From Lachnoclostridium phytofermentans (GTDB taxonomy: Bacteria; Bacillota; Clostridia; Lachnospirales; Lachnospiraceae), in the NCBI RefSeq assembly GCF_000733755.1, contig NZ_JPOF01000003.1, forward strand, positions 124,001 to 188,000: 64,000 nucleotides of DNA, in the 5' to 3' direction. Made by a program: the position numbers and the translations under genes. Below are positions 36,983 through 46,495 of this stretch, one piece after another; within the stretch, counting starts at the first letter, position 1; each line of letters starts with the position of its first letter. The notes beneath the pieces are model-generated. The model saw only the letters and a list, made by a program, of their open reading frames with translations. It was not told the origin of the DNA and made no database searches.

Positions 36983-38641
36983 CTACGAATTTTCGCTATT
37001 TAATCTCTTCAGTACCTCAAATGCTGTTTCCTTTGGTACAGGCTTACCATAATAATATCCTTGTGCTTTTCCACAGTTGATTTCTTTTAGGAATCTTTCC
37101 TGTTCAGGCAACTCCACACCTTCTGCAATTACATCAATATTCAAATGCTTCGCAAGATCAATCATCGTGTGAACAATCTTCTGATCAGAATTATTCTCTA
37201 ATATCGTATCTAAGAAACTTTTATCTATTTTTAAATTATTTACAGGTAATCGCTTAAGATAGTTTAGAGAGGAGTATCCTGTCCCAAAATCATCTAATGC
37301 AAATGTGATACCAATTTCCTTAAGTTTTGATATTGTTGTTATAGTAAATTCTAAATCATCTAATGCAACCGACTCGGTAATCTCAAATTCCAAACCTCTT
37401 GCATCCGCTTTCGTTTCCTCCAGTATTTCATATACCATCGGTAGAAAATCTTTGTCTTTAAATTGTCTAGCTGATAAATTCACGGCAATCACGATATCAT
37501 GAAACCCACTCTCTTGGAGGTTTCGCAGTTGTATACAAGACTCATAAAGCATCTTCTTTCCAATAGCTACAATCATTCCATTATCCTCAGTTAGTGGGAT
37601 AAAATCAACTGGCGCAATAATTCCCTTCTCTGGATGTTGCCACCTTGCTAATGCTTCAAAACCTACAACTCGATCATTTCCCAGATTAATCTGTGGTTGA
37701 TAATATACAACAAATTGATCCTCTTCTATCGCCTTACGAAGTTCTGATTGCATCTCTAACTTCTGCATCATTTTCATATTAATCGAATCATCGTAGTAGC
37801 AGAAATTATTTTTTCCACGCTCTTTTGCTGCGTACATTGCTGAATTCACGTTTTTAACTAAACTTTGTGTCGTCTTACCATCCTTTGGCGCAATCGCAAC
37901 TCCAATACTAACTGTAATAAAAAATTCCTTCGTAGCAACTCGAAATGGTGTTTCAAAAATTTGCTGTACTTTTAAAATTCTTTCTTCTAATTCTGATATA
38001 TCAGTTAAGTTCTGAATTAATATAGCAAACTCATCTCCACCAATCCTTGATAAATAATCATTCTCCTTTATCAAATCCTCCAAACGATGCATAACGTCAA
38101 TTAACATTTCATCACCGTAGGAATGCCCTAAAGTATCATTGATGTCTTTAAAATTATCAATGTCGATGTCTAAGATTCCGACAATTTCATTCTGACGTAG
38201 CGTCGCCATAACTCCATCCAACAATTCAACAAATGCAAGTCGATTTGGTAACGACGTCAAATAGTCGGAATACGCCATACGTTTCACGATTTCCTTACTC
38301 TTTTTAAGTTCTTCATATTTACTATGTAACACATCCTTGGTTGCTGTAACCTCTGACAATGCCTTCTCTAACTCTTTGTTACTCTCTTTTAGTTTCTGAT
38401 TTACAGCAATAGCAGCTTTCTCTGCTCTAGTTCTCCTTCTGATATTCACAAATAATAGAAGGAATAATACCGTAAACACCACAATCGTCACAAGTAAGAT
38501 ATATAACAAATTCTGTCCAGATCCATTCTCCATTTGAGTTACGGCCGTTTCTGCATTTGTACTATGCACATTGAGTTCGGTATCTGCAGTAGCCGTATTC
38601 ATTGCTGAAAATACAATTTGAAGCAATCTGCTTTTTCCCAT
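36983..38641 (-). CDS. GGDEF-EAL membrane signalling protein (c-di-GMP)
   Basis: A 552-residue protein: one membrane segment (about 46-67), a coiled coil (about 70-118), a GGDEF domain with intact RIGGDEF motif, and an EAL domain with FEALARW and DDFGTGYSSLNYLKRLP. Both the diguanylate cyclase and phosphodiesterase motifs appear complete, so it may make or break cyclic di-GMP. The start at 38641 lacks a good ribosome binding site and the N-terminus before the membrane segment is only about 45 residues, so an upstream sensor may have been lost or the start may differ. A 22-bp tandem repeat lies about 90 bases upstream. Confidence 0.88.
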   Translation of the reverse strand: MGKSRLLQIVFSAMNTATADTELNVHSTNAETAVTQMENGSGQNLLYILLVTIVVFTVLFLLLFVNIRRRTRAEKAAIAVNQKLKESNKELEKALSEVTATKDVLHSKYEELKKSKEIVKRMAYSDYLTSLPNRLAFVELLDGVMATLRQNEIVGILDIDIDNFKDINDTLGHSYGDEMLIDVMHRLEDLIKENDYLSRIGGDEFAILIQNLTDISELEERILKVQQIFETPFRVATKEFFITVSIGVAIAPKDGKTTQSLVKNVNSAMYAAKERGKNNFCYYDDSINMKMMQKLEMQSELRKAIEEDQFVVYYQPQINLGNDRVVGFEALARWQHPEKGIIAPVDFIPLTEDNGMIVAIGKKMLYESCIQLRNLQESGFHDIVIAVNLSARQFKDKDFLPMVYEILEETKADARGLEFEITESVALDDLEFTITTISKLKEIGITFALDDFGTGYSSLNYLKRLPVNNLKIDKSFLDTILENNSDQKIVHTMIDLAKHLNIDVIAEGVELPEQERFLKEINCGKAQGYYYGKPVPKETAFEVLKRLNSENS

Positions 38642-38731
38642 TCCTATTCTTACGCTCTTTTGGTGTTATATCGCATTCAAGTAATCCAAACTATGATTCC
38701 TTGTTTCTCTACAGAGCAATCCTTTCTACAC

Positions 38732-38797
38732 AATATGCCATTTATTGTGTTACAATATGCCATTTATTGTGTTACAATATGTCACCCGTTGTGTTAC
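38732..38797. repeat. 22-bp tandem repeat, about 3.5 copies
   Basis: Two identical units (38732-38753, 38754-38775) starting AATATGCCATTTATTG, a third with four changes (38776-38797) and a degenerate partial copy after it. It is 90-160 bases upstream of the GGDEF-EAL start. Confidence 0.85.
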
Positions 38798-39062
38798 AAT
38801 CTGTTATCCATTGGTTCTTTCATATAAATATCCGTTCTTAATGTTCAAAAAATTGCTTTAATAGATATATACTAACATAATTACCACATTCTTTCAATTA
38901 TAAAATTACAGCTTTTTGCAAAAAAATACATTGCAATTATTAGTAAAACGAATATTATGCCGCATCTTGCTAAATGCATAGGAATATTAATCTTTCTTGG
39001 TCGCATTCCTCGAAGAAATAATCATTTATAATAATTACTGCGAAATTTCTTTAAACAAGAAA

Positions 39063-39130
39063 AAGTGGTGACAACCAAACATTCAGTATGTAGCATAGCT
39101 TACATTGAACTATTTTAGTTATCACCACTT
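39063..39130 (-). terminator. terminator of the nfn operon
   Basis: AAGTGGTGA (39063-39071) pairs with TCACCACTT (39122-39130), extended with one mismatch. On the minus strand TTTTTCTTG follows. An inner TGTAGC...GCTTACA hairpin lies in the loop. Confidence 0.75.
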
Positions 39131-39177
39131 CTATTGTATATTTATCCTCTACATTAAATTAAAAATAATTGTGTATA

Positions 39178-40557
39178 TTATGATAAAAATTCATCAATAC
39201 CTTTCGCTGCTGCTTTTCCTGCTCCCATTGCAAGGATAACAGTTGCTGCACCTGTAACCGCATCACCGCCGGCATAAACACCTTCTTTGGTTGTCTTACC
39301 GTCAGACTCTTCTGCAATAATACATTTATGAGAATTAATCTTAAGTCCTTCTGTTGTAGAAGAAATTAATGGATTAGGACTTGTTCCTAAGGACATGATA
39401 ACAGTATCAAGATCTAGTACAAATTCAGAATTTGGAACCTCCACTGGCCTTCTTCTTCCGGAAGCATCTGGCTCACCAAGTTCCATCTTTACACAGCGCA
39501 TTCCTTTTACCCATCCATTCTCATCGACAAGAATTTCTGTTGGATTTGTTAACAGGTCAAATATAATTCCTTCTTCTTTCGCGTGATGTACTTCTTCCAC
39601 TCTTGCTGGAAGTTCTTCTTCACTACGACGATAAACAACATGAACCTCAGCTCCAAGACGTAATGCAGTTCTGGCAGCATCCATCGCTACATTACCACCA
39701 CCTACGACTGCTACCTTTTTACTGGAAACGATTGGTGTATCATAGGACTCATCAAACGCTTTCATTAAGTTACTTCTAGTTAAATATTCGTTTGCAGAAA
39801 ATACACCGTTTGCATTCTCACCAGGAATACCCATGAATTTTGGTAGACCAGCACCGGAACCAATGAATACCGCATCGAAGCCTTCCTCATTGAATAATTC
39901 ATCAATTGTTGTTGATTTTCCGATGACTACGTTTGTTTCGATTTTAACACCAAGAGCTCTAACATTCTCAACTTCTGTCGCAACTACGGTTGATTTTGGT
40001 AAACGAAACTCTGGAATACCATAGACTAATACACCACCTGGCTCATGAAGTGCTTCAAATATCGTTACATCATAGCCAAGCTTTGCAAGATCTCCAGCAC
40101 AGGTTAAACCAGCAGGGCCAGAACCAATCACCGCTACTTTCTTTCCCTTTCTCTCCTTTGGAGGTTCCGGTTTAATTCCATTCTCTCTTGCCCAGTCTGC
40201 AACGAAGCGTTCTAATTTACCAATCGATACTGGATCTCCTTTGATACCACGAATACATCTAGCTTCACACTGGGATTCCTGAGGACAGACACGACCACAA
40301 ACTGCAGGTAATGCAGAATATGTACTGATCACACGATAAGCCTCTTCTATATTACCAGCTTCTACTTCTTTAATAAAACCAGGAATATCAATGCTAACAG
40401 GACATCCTAACACACACTTAGGATTTTTACATTTTAAACATCTAGCCGCCTCTAGCATTGCCTCTTCCTTATTATATCCAAGACAAACCTCCTCAAAGTT
40501 TTTCGCTCTGACACTAGGTTCTTGTTCTCTTACCGGTACTCTCTTTAATACATCCAT
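39178..40557 (-). CDS. nfnB: NfnB, large subunit of electron-bifurcating ferredoxin:NADP+ oxidoreductase
   Basis: A 459-residue homologue of the small subunit of glutamate synthase. The N-terminus carries cysteines for two [4Fe-4S] clusters (CLKCKNPKCVLGCPV; CGRVCPQESQCEARC), then FAD binding (VIGSGPAGLTCAGDLAKLGY) and NAD(P)H binding (VVGGGNVAMDAARTALRLG). GGGGGAG precedes the ATG. It lies 12 bases behind nfnA. Adjacency to nfnA, and the absence of a glutamate synthase large subunit, point to the NfnAB complex, which couples NADH and reduced ferredoxin to make NADPH in anaerobes. Confidence 0.9.
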   Translation of the reverse strand: MDVLKRVPVREQEPSVRAKNFEEVCLGYNKEEAMLEAARCLKCKNPKCVLGCPVSIDIPGFIKEVEAGNIEEAYRVISTYSALPAVCGRVCPQESQCEARCIRGIKGDPVSIGKLERFVADWARENGIKPEPPKERKGKKVAVIGSGPAGLTCAGDLAKLGYDVTIFEALHEPGGVLVYGIPEFRLPKSTVVATEVENVRALGVKIETNVVIGKSTTIDELFNEEGFDAVFIGSGAGLPKFMGIPGENANGVFSANEYLTRSNLMKAFDESYDTPIVSSKKVAVVGGGNVAMDAARTALRLGAEVHVVYRRSEEELPARVEEVHHAKEEGIIFDLLTNPTEILVDENGWVKGMRCVKMELGEPDASGRRRPVEVPNSEFVLDLDTVIMSLGTSPNPLISSTTEGLKINSHKCIIAEESDGKTTKEGVYAGGDAVTGAATVILAMGAGKAAAKGIDEFLS

Positions 40558-40569
40558 GTGTTTCTCCCC

Positions 40570-41460
40570 CTATTCCTCGCTGCCGCAGTATCCGCATCCG
40601 CCATGATGAGTATCGCCTTCTTTTTCACGAAGTTCTTTTCTTCCTTCCTTCGTCTTATACATCTGCGATCTCTTCATTGCTTCGTCAAAGTCAACTAAGT
40701 GGCCATCAAATTCAGGGCCATCAACACAAGCAAATTTCACCTGACCACCAACCGTAAGTCGACATGCTCCGCACATACCAGTACCATCTACCATAATAGG
40801 ATTCATACTTACAATCGTCTTAATTCCTAATTCTTTCGTTAAAAGACAAACAAATTTCATCATGATGATTGGGCCAATCGCAATGATAAGATCATATGAT
40901 TTTCCTTGATTTTGAACTAATTCTTTAATCATATCATTTACATTTCCTTTAAAACCATTAGAACCATCATCTGTCGCCACATAAACATTAGCTGCAACTT
41001 TCTTCATCTCATCTTCTAATATAATCAAATCTTTGTTACGTGCACCTATGATACAATCTACATTACAACCTACGCTCTTCATCCATTTCACCTGTGGATA
41101 AACCGGAGCGGTACCTACACCACCAGCAACAAAGAGTATCTTCTTTTCTTTTAACTCTTCCATAGGCTCATCAATTAATTCTGATTTACAACCAAGAGGG
41201 CCTGTGAAATCTCTAAAATATTCACCAACCTCATATTTAGCCATCATCTGAGTGGATGGTCCTACTGCTTGAAATACGATGGATACTGTTCCTTCTTCTC
41301 TGTTATAGTCGCATATAGTAAGTGGAATTCTCTCTCCCTTTTCATCCATCTTAACAATAACAAATTGACCTGGATAGCAGCCCTTAGCAACACGTGGAGC
41401 TTCTACATCCATTAAATAGATGTTGGAAGCTAGAAGCACTTTTTTAGTAATCTTGTACAT
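40570..41460 (-). CDS. nfnA: NfnA, FAD/[2Fe-2S] small subunit of Nfn
   Basis: A 296-residue protein of the dihydroorotate-dehydrogenase electron-transfer (PyrK/SudB) type. It has an N-terminal ferredoxin-reductase FAD domain, an NAD-binding domain beginning FVAGGVGTAPVYP, and C-terminal cysteines for a [2Fe-2S] cluster (GTGMCGACR, FACVDGPEFDG). The extreme C-terminus adds a small GGCGYCG motif. AGGAG precedes the ATG. First gene of the two-gene nfnAB operon. The pyrK reading is less likely because no pyrD is adjacent. Confidence 0.9.
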   Translation of the reverse strand: MYKITKKVLLASNIYLMDVEAPRVAKGCYPGQFVIVKMDEKGERIPLTICDYNREEGTVSIVFQAVGPSTQMMAKYEVGEYFRDFTGPLGCKSELIDEPMEELKEKKILFVAGGVGTAPVYPQVKWMKSVGCNVDCIIGARNKDLIILEDEMKKVAANVYVATDDGSNGFKGNVNDMIKELVQNQGKSYDLIIAIGPIIMMKFVCLLTKELGIKTIVSMNPIMVDGTGMCGACRLTVGGQVKFACVDGPEFDGHLVDFDEAMKRSQMYKTKEGRKELREKEGDTHHGGCGYCGSEE

Positions 41461-41687
41461 ACCATCTCTCCTAACGTTTTTTTCATCCGTTTTGCTTGGA
41501 TTTATGTAGTTATTCTACATGAATTTCCAGTCTTAGGCAAGAAACAGTTCAGAAATTCATGTTAAATAAATAACAATTTATTTTATATCACTGGTTATTA
41601 TAGACCATAAGGTAGAAAAAATCCAGTACTAATTCTAAGTTTTATATATTAGCATATTTGTGCTATTCTCGTTATCTATTTATTAGC
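41461..41687. other. intergenic region upstream of nfnA
   Basis: Part of the 470-base divergent gap between nfnA and asnB. AT-rich; must hold the nfn promoter. No gene or riboswitch consensus seen. Confidence 0.4.
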
Positions 41688-41711
41688 ACTGAAGGAAGTA
41701 ATTCCTTCAGT
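41688..41711. other. perfect 10-bp hairpin in divergent region
   Basis: ACTGAAGGAA-GTAA-TTCCTTCAGT. It lies between the divergent nfnA and asnB genes, so it is an operator or a 5' leader element rather than a gene-end terminator. Confidence 0.5.
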
Positions 41712-41875
41712 TAAATCATTTTGCCATTTTCTAAAGTGTATATCTATTCACTATAGATAATATATATTACTATAAATTGCCGAATATTGTTAATTTGTTA
41801 ACACTTAAAATCAAAGATTGTACTTATGCACACATTTTCTATCATTTACATAAATTAATGTGACAATAAAAAGAG

Positions 41876-41905
41876 AAAAGGTACCGTTTAAACCTGTACC
41901 TTTTT
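41876..41905 (+). terminator. terminator-like hairpin in the asnB leader
   Basis: AAAAGGTAC (41876-41884) pairs with GTACCTTTT (41896-41904), followed by T and GG. It is 28 bases before the asnB start with no plus-strand gene upstream, so it may work as a transcription attenuator. Confidence 0.6.
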
Positions 41906-41932
41906 GGACTTGCATTAGGGAGGTTACCTACC

Positions 41933-43786
41933 ATGTGTGGAATCGCCGGTTTTTATCATCCAAGACAATACTACTTAGAGAAGGAATCCTACTATAAAAC
42001 AATCTTAAATAACATGACAAAACGTCTTAACCATCGCGGTCCAGACGAACAAGGAATCTATCTGAATGAACATATAGGCTTGGCTCATGCACGTTTATCC
42101 ATCATTGATTTAGTTTCAGGTGGACAGCCAATGCTACGCTCTTTTGGAGATAGGATGTACGTAATCGTATACAATGGCGAACTATATAATACAGAGGAAT
42201 TAAAAAAAGAATTACAGCAACAAGGTATGTGTTTTCAAACAACTTGTGATACAGAAGTCATATTGCTTGGCTTTATTGCACATGGACCTGATTTCGTAAA
42301 AAAACTGAATGGTATCTTTGCTTACGCAATTATTGACGTTGCAGAGAATTCTCTCTATCTCTTCCGCGATCAAGCTGGGGTAAAACCGTTATTCTATACG
42401 CTATATGAGGATACCTTAATCTTTTCCTCTGAGATAAAAGGCTTGTTTGAATACCCAGGATTTACCCCAAAAGTTACAATAGAAGGATTAAATGAAATAT
42501 TTTCAATCGGTCCTGCGAAAACCCCTGGTTGCGGAGTTTTTGATAAAGTGAAGGAAGTTTTACCAGGGGAAATGGTTTACTATAACCCAAGTGCTTTTGG
42601 GAAAGAACTCTATTGGAAACTGGTAAGCAAACCACACGAAGATTCTTATGAAGAAACCGTGGAAAAAACAGGTTTTCTAATTACGGATGCAATACGTCGT
42701 CAGATGGTCAGTGATGTTCCTATCTGCACCTTTCTCTCTGGTGGAATTGATTCTAGTATCGTAACTGCTGTCTGTGCAATGGAATTAAAGAAAAAGAATA
42801 AGCAGCTTGATACTTTTTCCTTTGACTTTGTGAATAATGAAGAATTTTTTAAAGCGAATAAATTTCAACCTTCCAGAGATCTTCCTTATGCATTAAAAAT
42901 GGTAGAGCATCTTAATACCAATCATCATCTTCTTGAATGTGATAATGTTATGTTAGCGAATCGTCTGCATGACTCGGTGCTTGCAAGAGATTTGCCGGCT
43001 ATGGCGGATATTGATTCCTCAATCCTACATTTTTGTTCTCTCGTCAAACAATATGATAAAGTAGCTCTAACAGGGGAATGCGCAGATGAAATCTTCGGCG
43101 GGTATCCTTGGTTTCACAGTGAAGAAGCTAAAAAATCTCATACCTTTCCTTGGTCAAGTGACCTAAGTGCAAGAAAACAGTTATTAAATGATGAATTTCT
43201 CCAAACTCTACGAATGGAGGACTATGTTAAAAATACGTATGAAGCAACAGTAAGTGAGACTCCTTATCTATCAGAAGACTCCAAAGATGAGAGAAGGCTT
43301 AGAGAAATCTCTTATCTGAACCTTAAATGGTTTATGCAAACCTTATTAGACCGAATGGATCGAACCAGTATGTATAGTGGATTAGAAGCCAGAGTACCTT
43401 TTGCAGACTTAAGAATCATAGAGTATTTATGGAATGTTCCATTTTCAATGAAAGCTCCAGATGGTATTGTAAAGGGGTTGCTAAGAATGAGTTGTAATGG
43501 CTTGTTACCGGATGATATTCTATGGCGAAAGAAGTCCCCTTATCCAAAAACCTACGATCCTGGATATGAATCTTTAGTAGCTGCGCGCTTATTAGATGTA
43601 ATGAATGATGGTTCCTCTCCATTAGTTCAATTTATTGATAAGAAAAAGCTGGATTCTTTCCTTCATACTCCATCTGATTATGGGAAACCATGGTATGGTC
43701 AACTTATGGCAGGTCCACAAACACTTGCATACCTCTTAATGATAAATGATTGGCTAGAGACTTATCATATTGAGGTAGTAATGTAA
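41933..43786 (+). CDS. asnB: asparagine synthetase (glutamine-hydrolysing)
   Basis: A 617-residue AsnB that makes asparagine from aspartate, ATP and glutamine. Cys2 of MCGIAGFYHP is the glutaminase nucleophile; RLNHRGPDEQG and YNGELYN complete the class II amidotransferase domain. The synthetase domain has the ATP-pyrophosphatase loop SGGIDSS (269-275). GGGAGG precedes the ATG. Length matches the family. It ends at a bidirectional terminator, so it is a single-gene unit. Confidence 0.95.
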   Translation: MCGIAGFYHPRQYYLEKESYYKTILNNMTKRLNHRGPDEQGIYLNEHIGLAHARLSIIDLVSGGQPMLRSFGDRMYVIVYNGELYNTEELKKELQQQGMCFQTTCDTEVILLGFIAHGPDFVKKLNGIFAYAIIDVAENSLYLFRDQAGVKPLFYTLYEDTLIFSSEIKGLFEYPGFTPKVTIEGLNEIFSIGPAKTPGCGVFDKVKEVLPGEMVYYNPSAFGKELYWKLVSKPHEDSYEETVEKTGFLITDAIRRQMVSDVPICTFLSGGIDSSIVTAVCAMELKKKNKQLDTFSFDFVNNEEFFKANKFQPSRDLPYALKMVEHLNTNHHLLECDNVMLANRLHDSVLARDLPAMADIDSSILHFCSLVKQYDKVALTGECADEIFGGYPWFHSEEAKKSHTFPWSSDLSARKQLLNDEFLQTLRMEDYVKNTYEATVSETPYLSEDSKDERRLREISYLNLKWFMQTLLDRMDRTSMYSGLEARVPFADLRIIEYLWNVPFSMKAPDGIVKGLLRMSCNGLLPDDILWRKKSPYPKTYDPGYESLVAARLLDVMNDGSSPLVQFIDKKKLDSFLHTPSDYGKPWYGQLMAGPQTLAYLLMINDWLETYHIEVVM

Positions 43787-43868
43787 GTTATTAAAATATA
43801 TTTGCTATAATGTAAAAGAGAAGTATATAGCATGCTACTAAAAGTTGTGACTTGCATACTGTAATAAA

Positions 43869-43932
43869 AATGAGGGAATCGAATGGAACCGACAAAATAA
43901 ACTTTTGCCAGATTCTCATGTATTCCCTCATT
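43869..43932. terminator. bidirectional terminator between asnB and the sensor kinase gene
   Basis: AATGAGGGAAT (43869-43879) pairs with ATTCCCTCATT (43922-43932); both transcripts converge here. Confidence 0.75.
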
Positions 43933-43996
43933 ATTAGCATTCCTGTTATCTAATATTTCTCCATAGATAATTTTTATTTTTAACAGATTTTCATAT

Positions 43997-44758
43997 CTAA
44001 AACTCTACATGGAAGCTAACATAGTTATCTCCAAGCATCATCTCATTCTCCACATAGATATCTCCACCCCAATGTTTCATAATACGATTTGCATTATATA
44101 GTCCAAAACCTTGGTTCTTTTTCGTATTTTTTGTAGAGTAACCACGTTCAAAAAATCTAGATAATTCATTGATTGGTATCTTTTCATGACGATTCTTAAT
44201 TATAAAAATCAAGCGGTCATCCTCAGAAGTAAGATAGATTTTGACATTTCCATCCTCTTTTCCGCAAGCTTCAAACGCATTATCGATCAAGGTACCCAAT
44301 ACTTCGACAGCATCAATTTCTGGTACATTCGTAAAGATGTCTTTGCTCCCCACAATCAATTCAACTTGTATATTGGGCGGTGCAGTAATTAACTTACTAT
44401 ATAAAAATCCCGCTAGTACCTTGTTACTAATTTTAAGAAGACCTTGGTAATTATGTTCTGGTAAGGTAACAAGTTCTCTCATATACTCCGCTTGAGCTTT
44501 TACAAGTTCCTCATAATTATCAATGGTAAGGTGCATACTTAGGAGGGCATTTAAGTGATTGTCAAACTCATGCTGCCTTGCTCTTATTTCTTTAATAAAC
44601 TCCTCCAACGGCTTCACATATAGTTTATACATTCTCAGTTCTTCTTCCTGTTTTAGATAAACCAAGATTTTTTGCTTCCATACCAAATACATCGCTAATA
44701 GGACAATCACTACAATCAATAGAACAGCCAATGATTTAAATACAATTACACTATTCAT
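43997..44758 (-). CDS. AgrC-like sensor histidine kinase, short
   Basis: A 253-residue membrane kinase with a single N-terminal membrane segment (about 7-27) instead of the six of AgrC. The phospho-acceptor region is RARQHEFDNHLNAL, the HPK10 type, and the ATPase motifs are LIDNAFEACG and NQGFGLYNANRIM. It overlaps the response-regulator gene by eight bases, the regulator being upstream. With such a short sensor it probably detects signals through partners or in the cytoplasm. No peptide precursor gene is visible nearby. Confidence 0.85.
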   Translation of the reverse strand: MNSVIVFKSLAVLLIVVIVLLAMYLVWKQKILVYLKQEEELRMYKLYVKPLEEFIKEIRARQHEFDNHLNALLSMHLTIDNYEELVKAQAEYMRELVTLPEHNYQGLLKISNKVLAGFLYSKLITAPPNIQVELIVGSKDIFTNVPEIDAVEVLGTLIDNAFEACGKEDGNVKIYLTSEDDRLIFIIKNRHEKIPINELSRFFERGYSTKNTKKNQGFGLYNANRIMKHWGGDIYVENEMMLGDNYVSFHVEF

Positions 44759-45473
44759 TCATCCATCTCCTCATATTACTTTTGTAGGTAATGCCAATTT
44801 CTATTGCTTTTTGAATACCCTTTAGCTTCACAAATTGATTCACGGTATCCACGTACTCGATATACGCAGTGTTTACGACAAACATTCGATGACATTGAAG
44901 GAACTGTTCTCTTGGTAGCTTCTCTAACAATTGCTTTATCGATAAATACTTTACATTAAGTATCTCCTCTTTTAAGTAAATGCTCACCCCTCGTGGAATT
45001 GCCTCGACGCAAATAATATCATCAATATGAATTCGGTAATTAACTCCATCCTTTTTTACTGTTAACTGCTCTTTTTTTGTCGAAGTCTCCTTCTTTGCTA
45101 GTTTCGATAAAAGGCCTAGTACTTGATTTTTATCATAAGGCTTAACCAAATAAGAATAACACTGTGTCTCTCGATATGACACCAACTCTAGCTCTGCCGT
45201 TGATGTAATAAACACAATTGGTGTAAAAGCATGGTTTGGTATTTCTCGTATCTTTTTTGCAAACATAAGCCCTTGTTTATTCTCTTTCTCAAAAGAATCA
45301 AGATTAATATCAAGCAAAAACAATGAAATATTCTCTTCCCTTTTCAAAAGTTCCATTGCCTCATGATAATTGGTCGCAAAAAGAGCATGTAAGTCCAGCT
45401 TACTCTCTTTTATGATTGCTCCCAATGCCTCTGCACTTTGCTTACAATCTTCTAAGATTAGCACACTAGTCAT
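44751..45473 (-). CDS. LytTR-family response regulator
   Basis: A 240-residue AgrA/LytR-type regulator. The receiver domain has VLILEDCKQS, the phospho-Asp in LFLLDINL and Lys in LVKPYDKNQ. The C-terminal LytTR DNA-binding domain spans about 140-237 (HIDDIICVEAIPRGVSIYL, QFLQCHRMFVVNTAYI). First gene of the pair with the sensor kinase. Targets are unknown; LytTR proteins usually bind direct repeats upstream of secreted-factor or surface genes. Confidence 0.88.
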   Translation of the reverse strand: MTSVLILEDCKQSAEALGAIIKESKLDLHALFATNYHEAMELLKREENISLFLLDINLDSFEKENKQGLMFAKKIREIPNHAFTPIVFITSTAELELVSYRETQCYSYLVKPYDKNQVLGLLSKLAKKETSTKKEQLTVKKDGVNYRIHIDDIICVEAIPRGVSIYLKEEILNVKYLSIKQLLEKLPREQFLQCHRMFVVNTAYIEYVDTVNQFVKLKGIQKAIEIGITYKSNMRRWMNE

Positions 45474-45564
45474 AACATGCTCCTTTGTTACAATTAATTT
45501 TACCCACTATAAATTAAGAATATATAGGTGATAAGTTCAATTTCATTATACTATCAAGACGTTT

Positions 45565-46494
45565 TTAAATATCGTCTTTCGCACCAACCTCAGTAAGGCT
45601 CTTAACGAGGCCTGCCATACCTTGAATTTCAGATGGGATAATAATTTTTGTTGCTTTACCATCTGCTGCTTTTGCAAATGCCTCTAAACTCTTTAACTGA
45701 ATAACACTCATTCGTGCATCCGCCTCATTTAGCATACGAATACCTTCTGCATTCGCTTTCTGTACTTCTAAGATAGCTTCTGCCTGACCTTCTGCTTCAC
45801 GAATAGTAGCTTCTTTCTTAGCCTCTGCACGTAAGATTTGTGATGCTTTTTCAGCTTGAGCCTCCAAGATTACAGATTCTTTCTTACCTTCTGCTACAAG
45901 GATTGCAGACTTCTTCTGACCTTCTGCAATTAAAATAGCCTCACGACGCTCACGCTCTGCCTTCATCTGCTTCTCCATTGCATCCTGAATTGCTGCTGGC
46001 GGAATAATGTTCTTTAATTCAACTCGGTTTACTTTAATGCCCCAAGGGTCAGTTGCTATATCAAGGGATACTCTCATCTTCGTATTGATAATTTCACGAG
46101 AGGTTAACGTCTCATCTAATTCCAAATCACCTATGATATTACGAAGTGTAGTGGCTGTTAAGTTTTCAATTGCCATAATCGGATTTTCTACACCGTATGC
46201 ATATAACTTTGGATCAGTAATCTGAAAGAATACTACAGTATCAATTCTCATTGTTACGTTATCTTTTGTAATAACCGGCTGCGGTGCAAAGTCAACAACC
46301 TGCTCTTTTAAAACAACTTTTCTTGCAATTTTATCAACTAATGGTAGCTTAAGATGTACACCAACGCTCCATGTAGCTTGAAATCCACCAAGGCGTTCCA
46401 CTACGTATGCATGCGCCTGAGGTACAATTTTTACACAAGATGCTAAAATTAATAAAATAATGATTCCTAACCCTATAATCAGATAAAGTTGCAT
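45565..46494 (-). CDS. SPFH/Band-7 (stomatin-like) membrane protein
   Basis: A 309-residue protein with an N-terminal membrane segment, the SPFH domain (about 22-190, including VVERLGGFQATWSVGVHLKL), and a long Ala/Glu-rich coiled coil (about 185-265, with repeated EAQAEKA- and EGQ-type segments). Such proteins form microdomain scaffolds. GGGAGG precedes the ATG. It follows the NfeD gene by one base, and the SPFH-NfeD pair is a classic conserved unit. Confidence 0.9.
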   Translation of the reverse strand: MQLYLIIGLGIIILLILASCVKIVPQAHAYVVERLGGFQATWSVGVHLKLPLVDKIARKVVLKEQVVDFAPQPVITKDNVTMRIDTVVFFQITDPKLYAYGVENPIMAIENLTATTLRNIIGDLELDETLTSREIINTKMRVSLDIATDPWGIKVNRVELKNIIPPAAIQDAMEKQMKAERERREAILIAEGQKKSAILVAEGKKESVILEAQAEKASQILRAEAKKEATIREAEGQAEAILEVQKANAEGIRMLNEADARMSVIQLKSLEAFAKAADGKATKIIIPSEIQGMAGLVKSLTEVGAKDDI

Positions 46495-46495
46495 A

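Noticed and set aside
38602-38841. Plus-strand frames over the 22-bp repeats
   Set aside because: Product is a by-product of the repeats (repeated YCVTIC-type segments), with no ribosome binding site.
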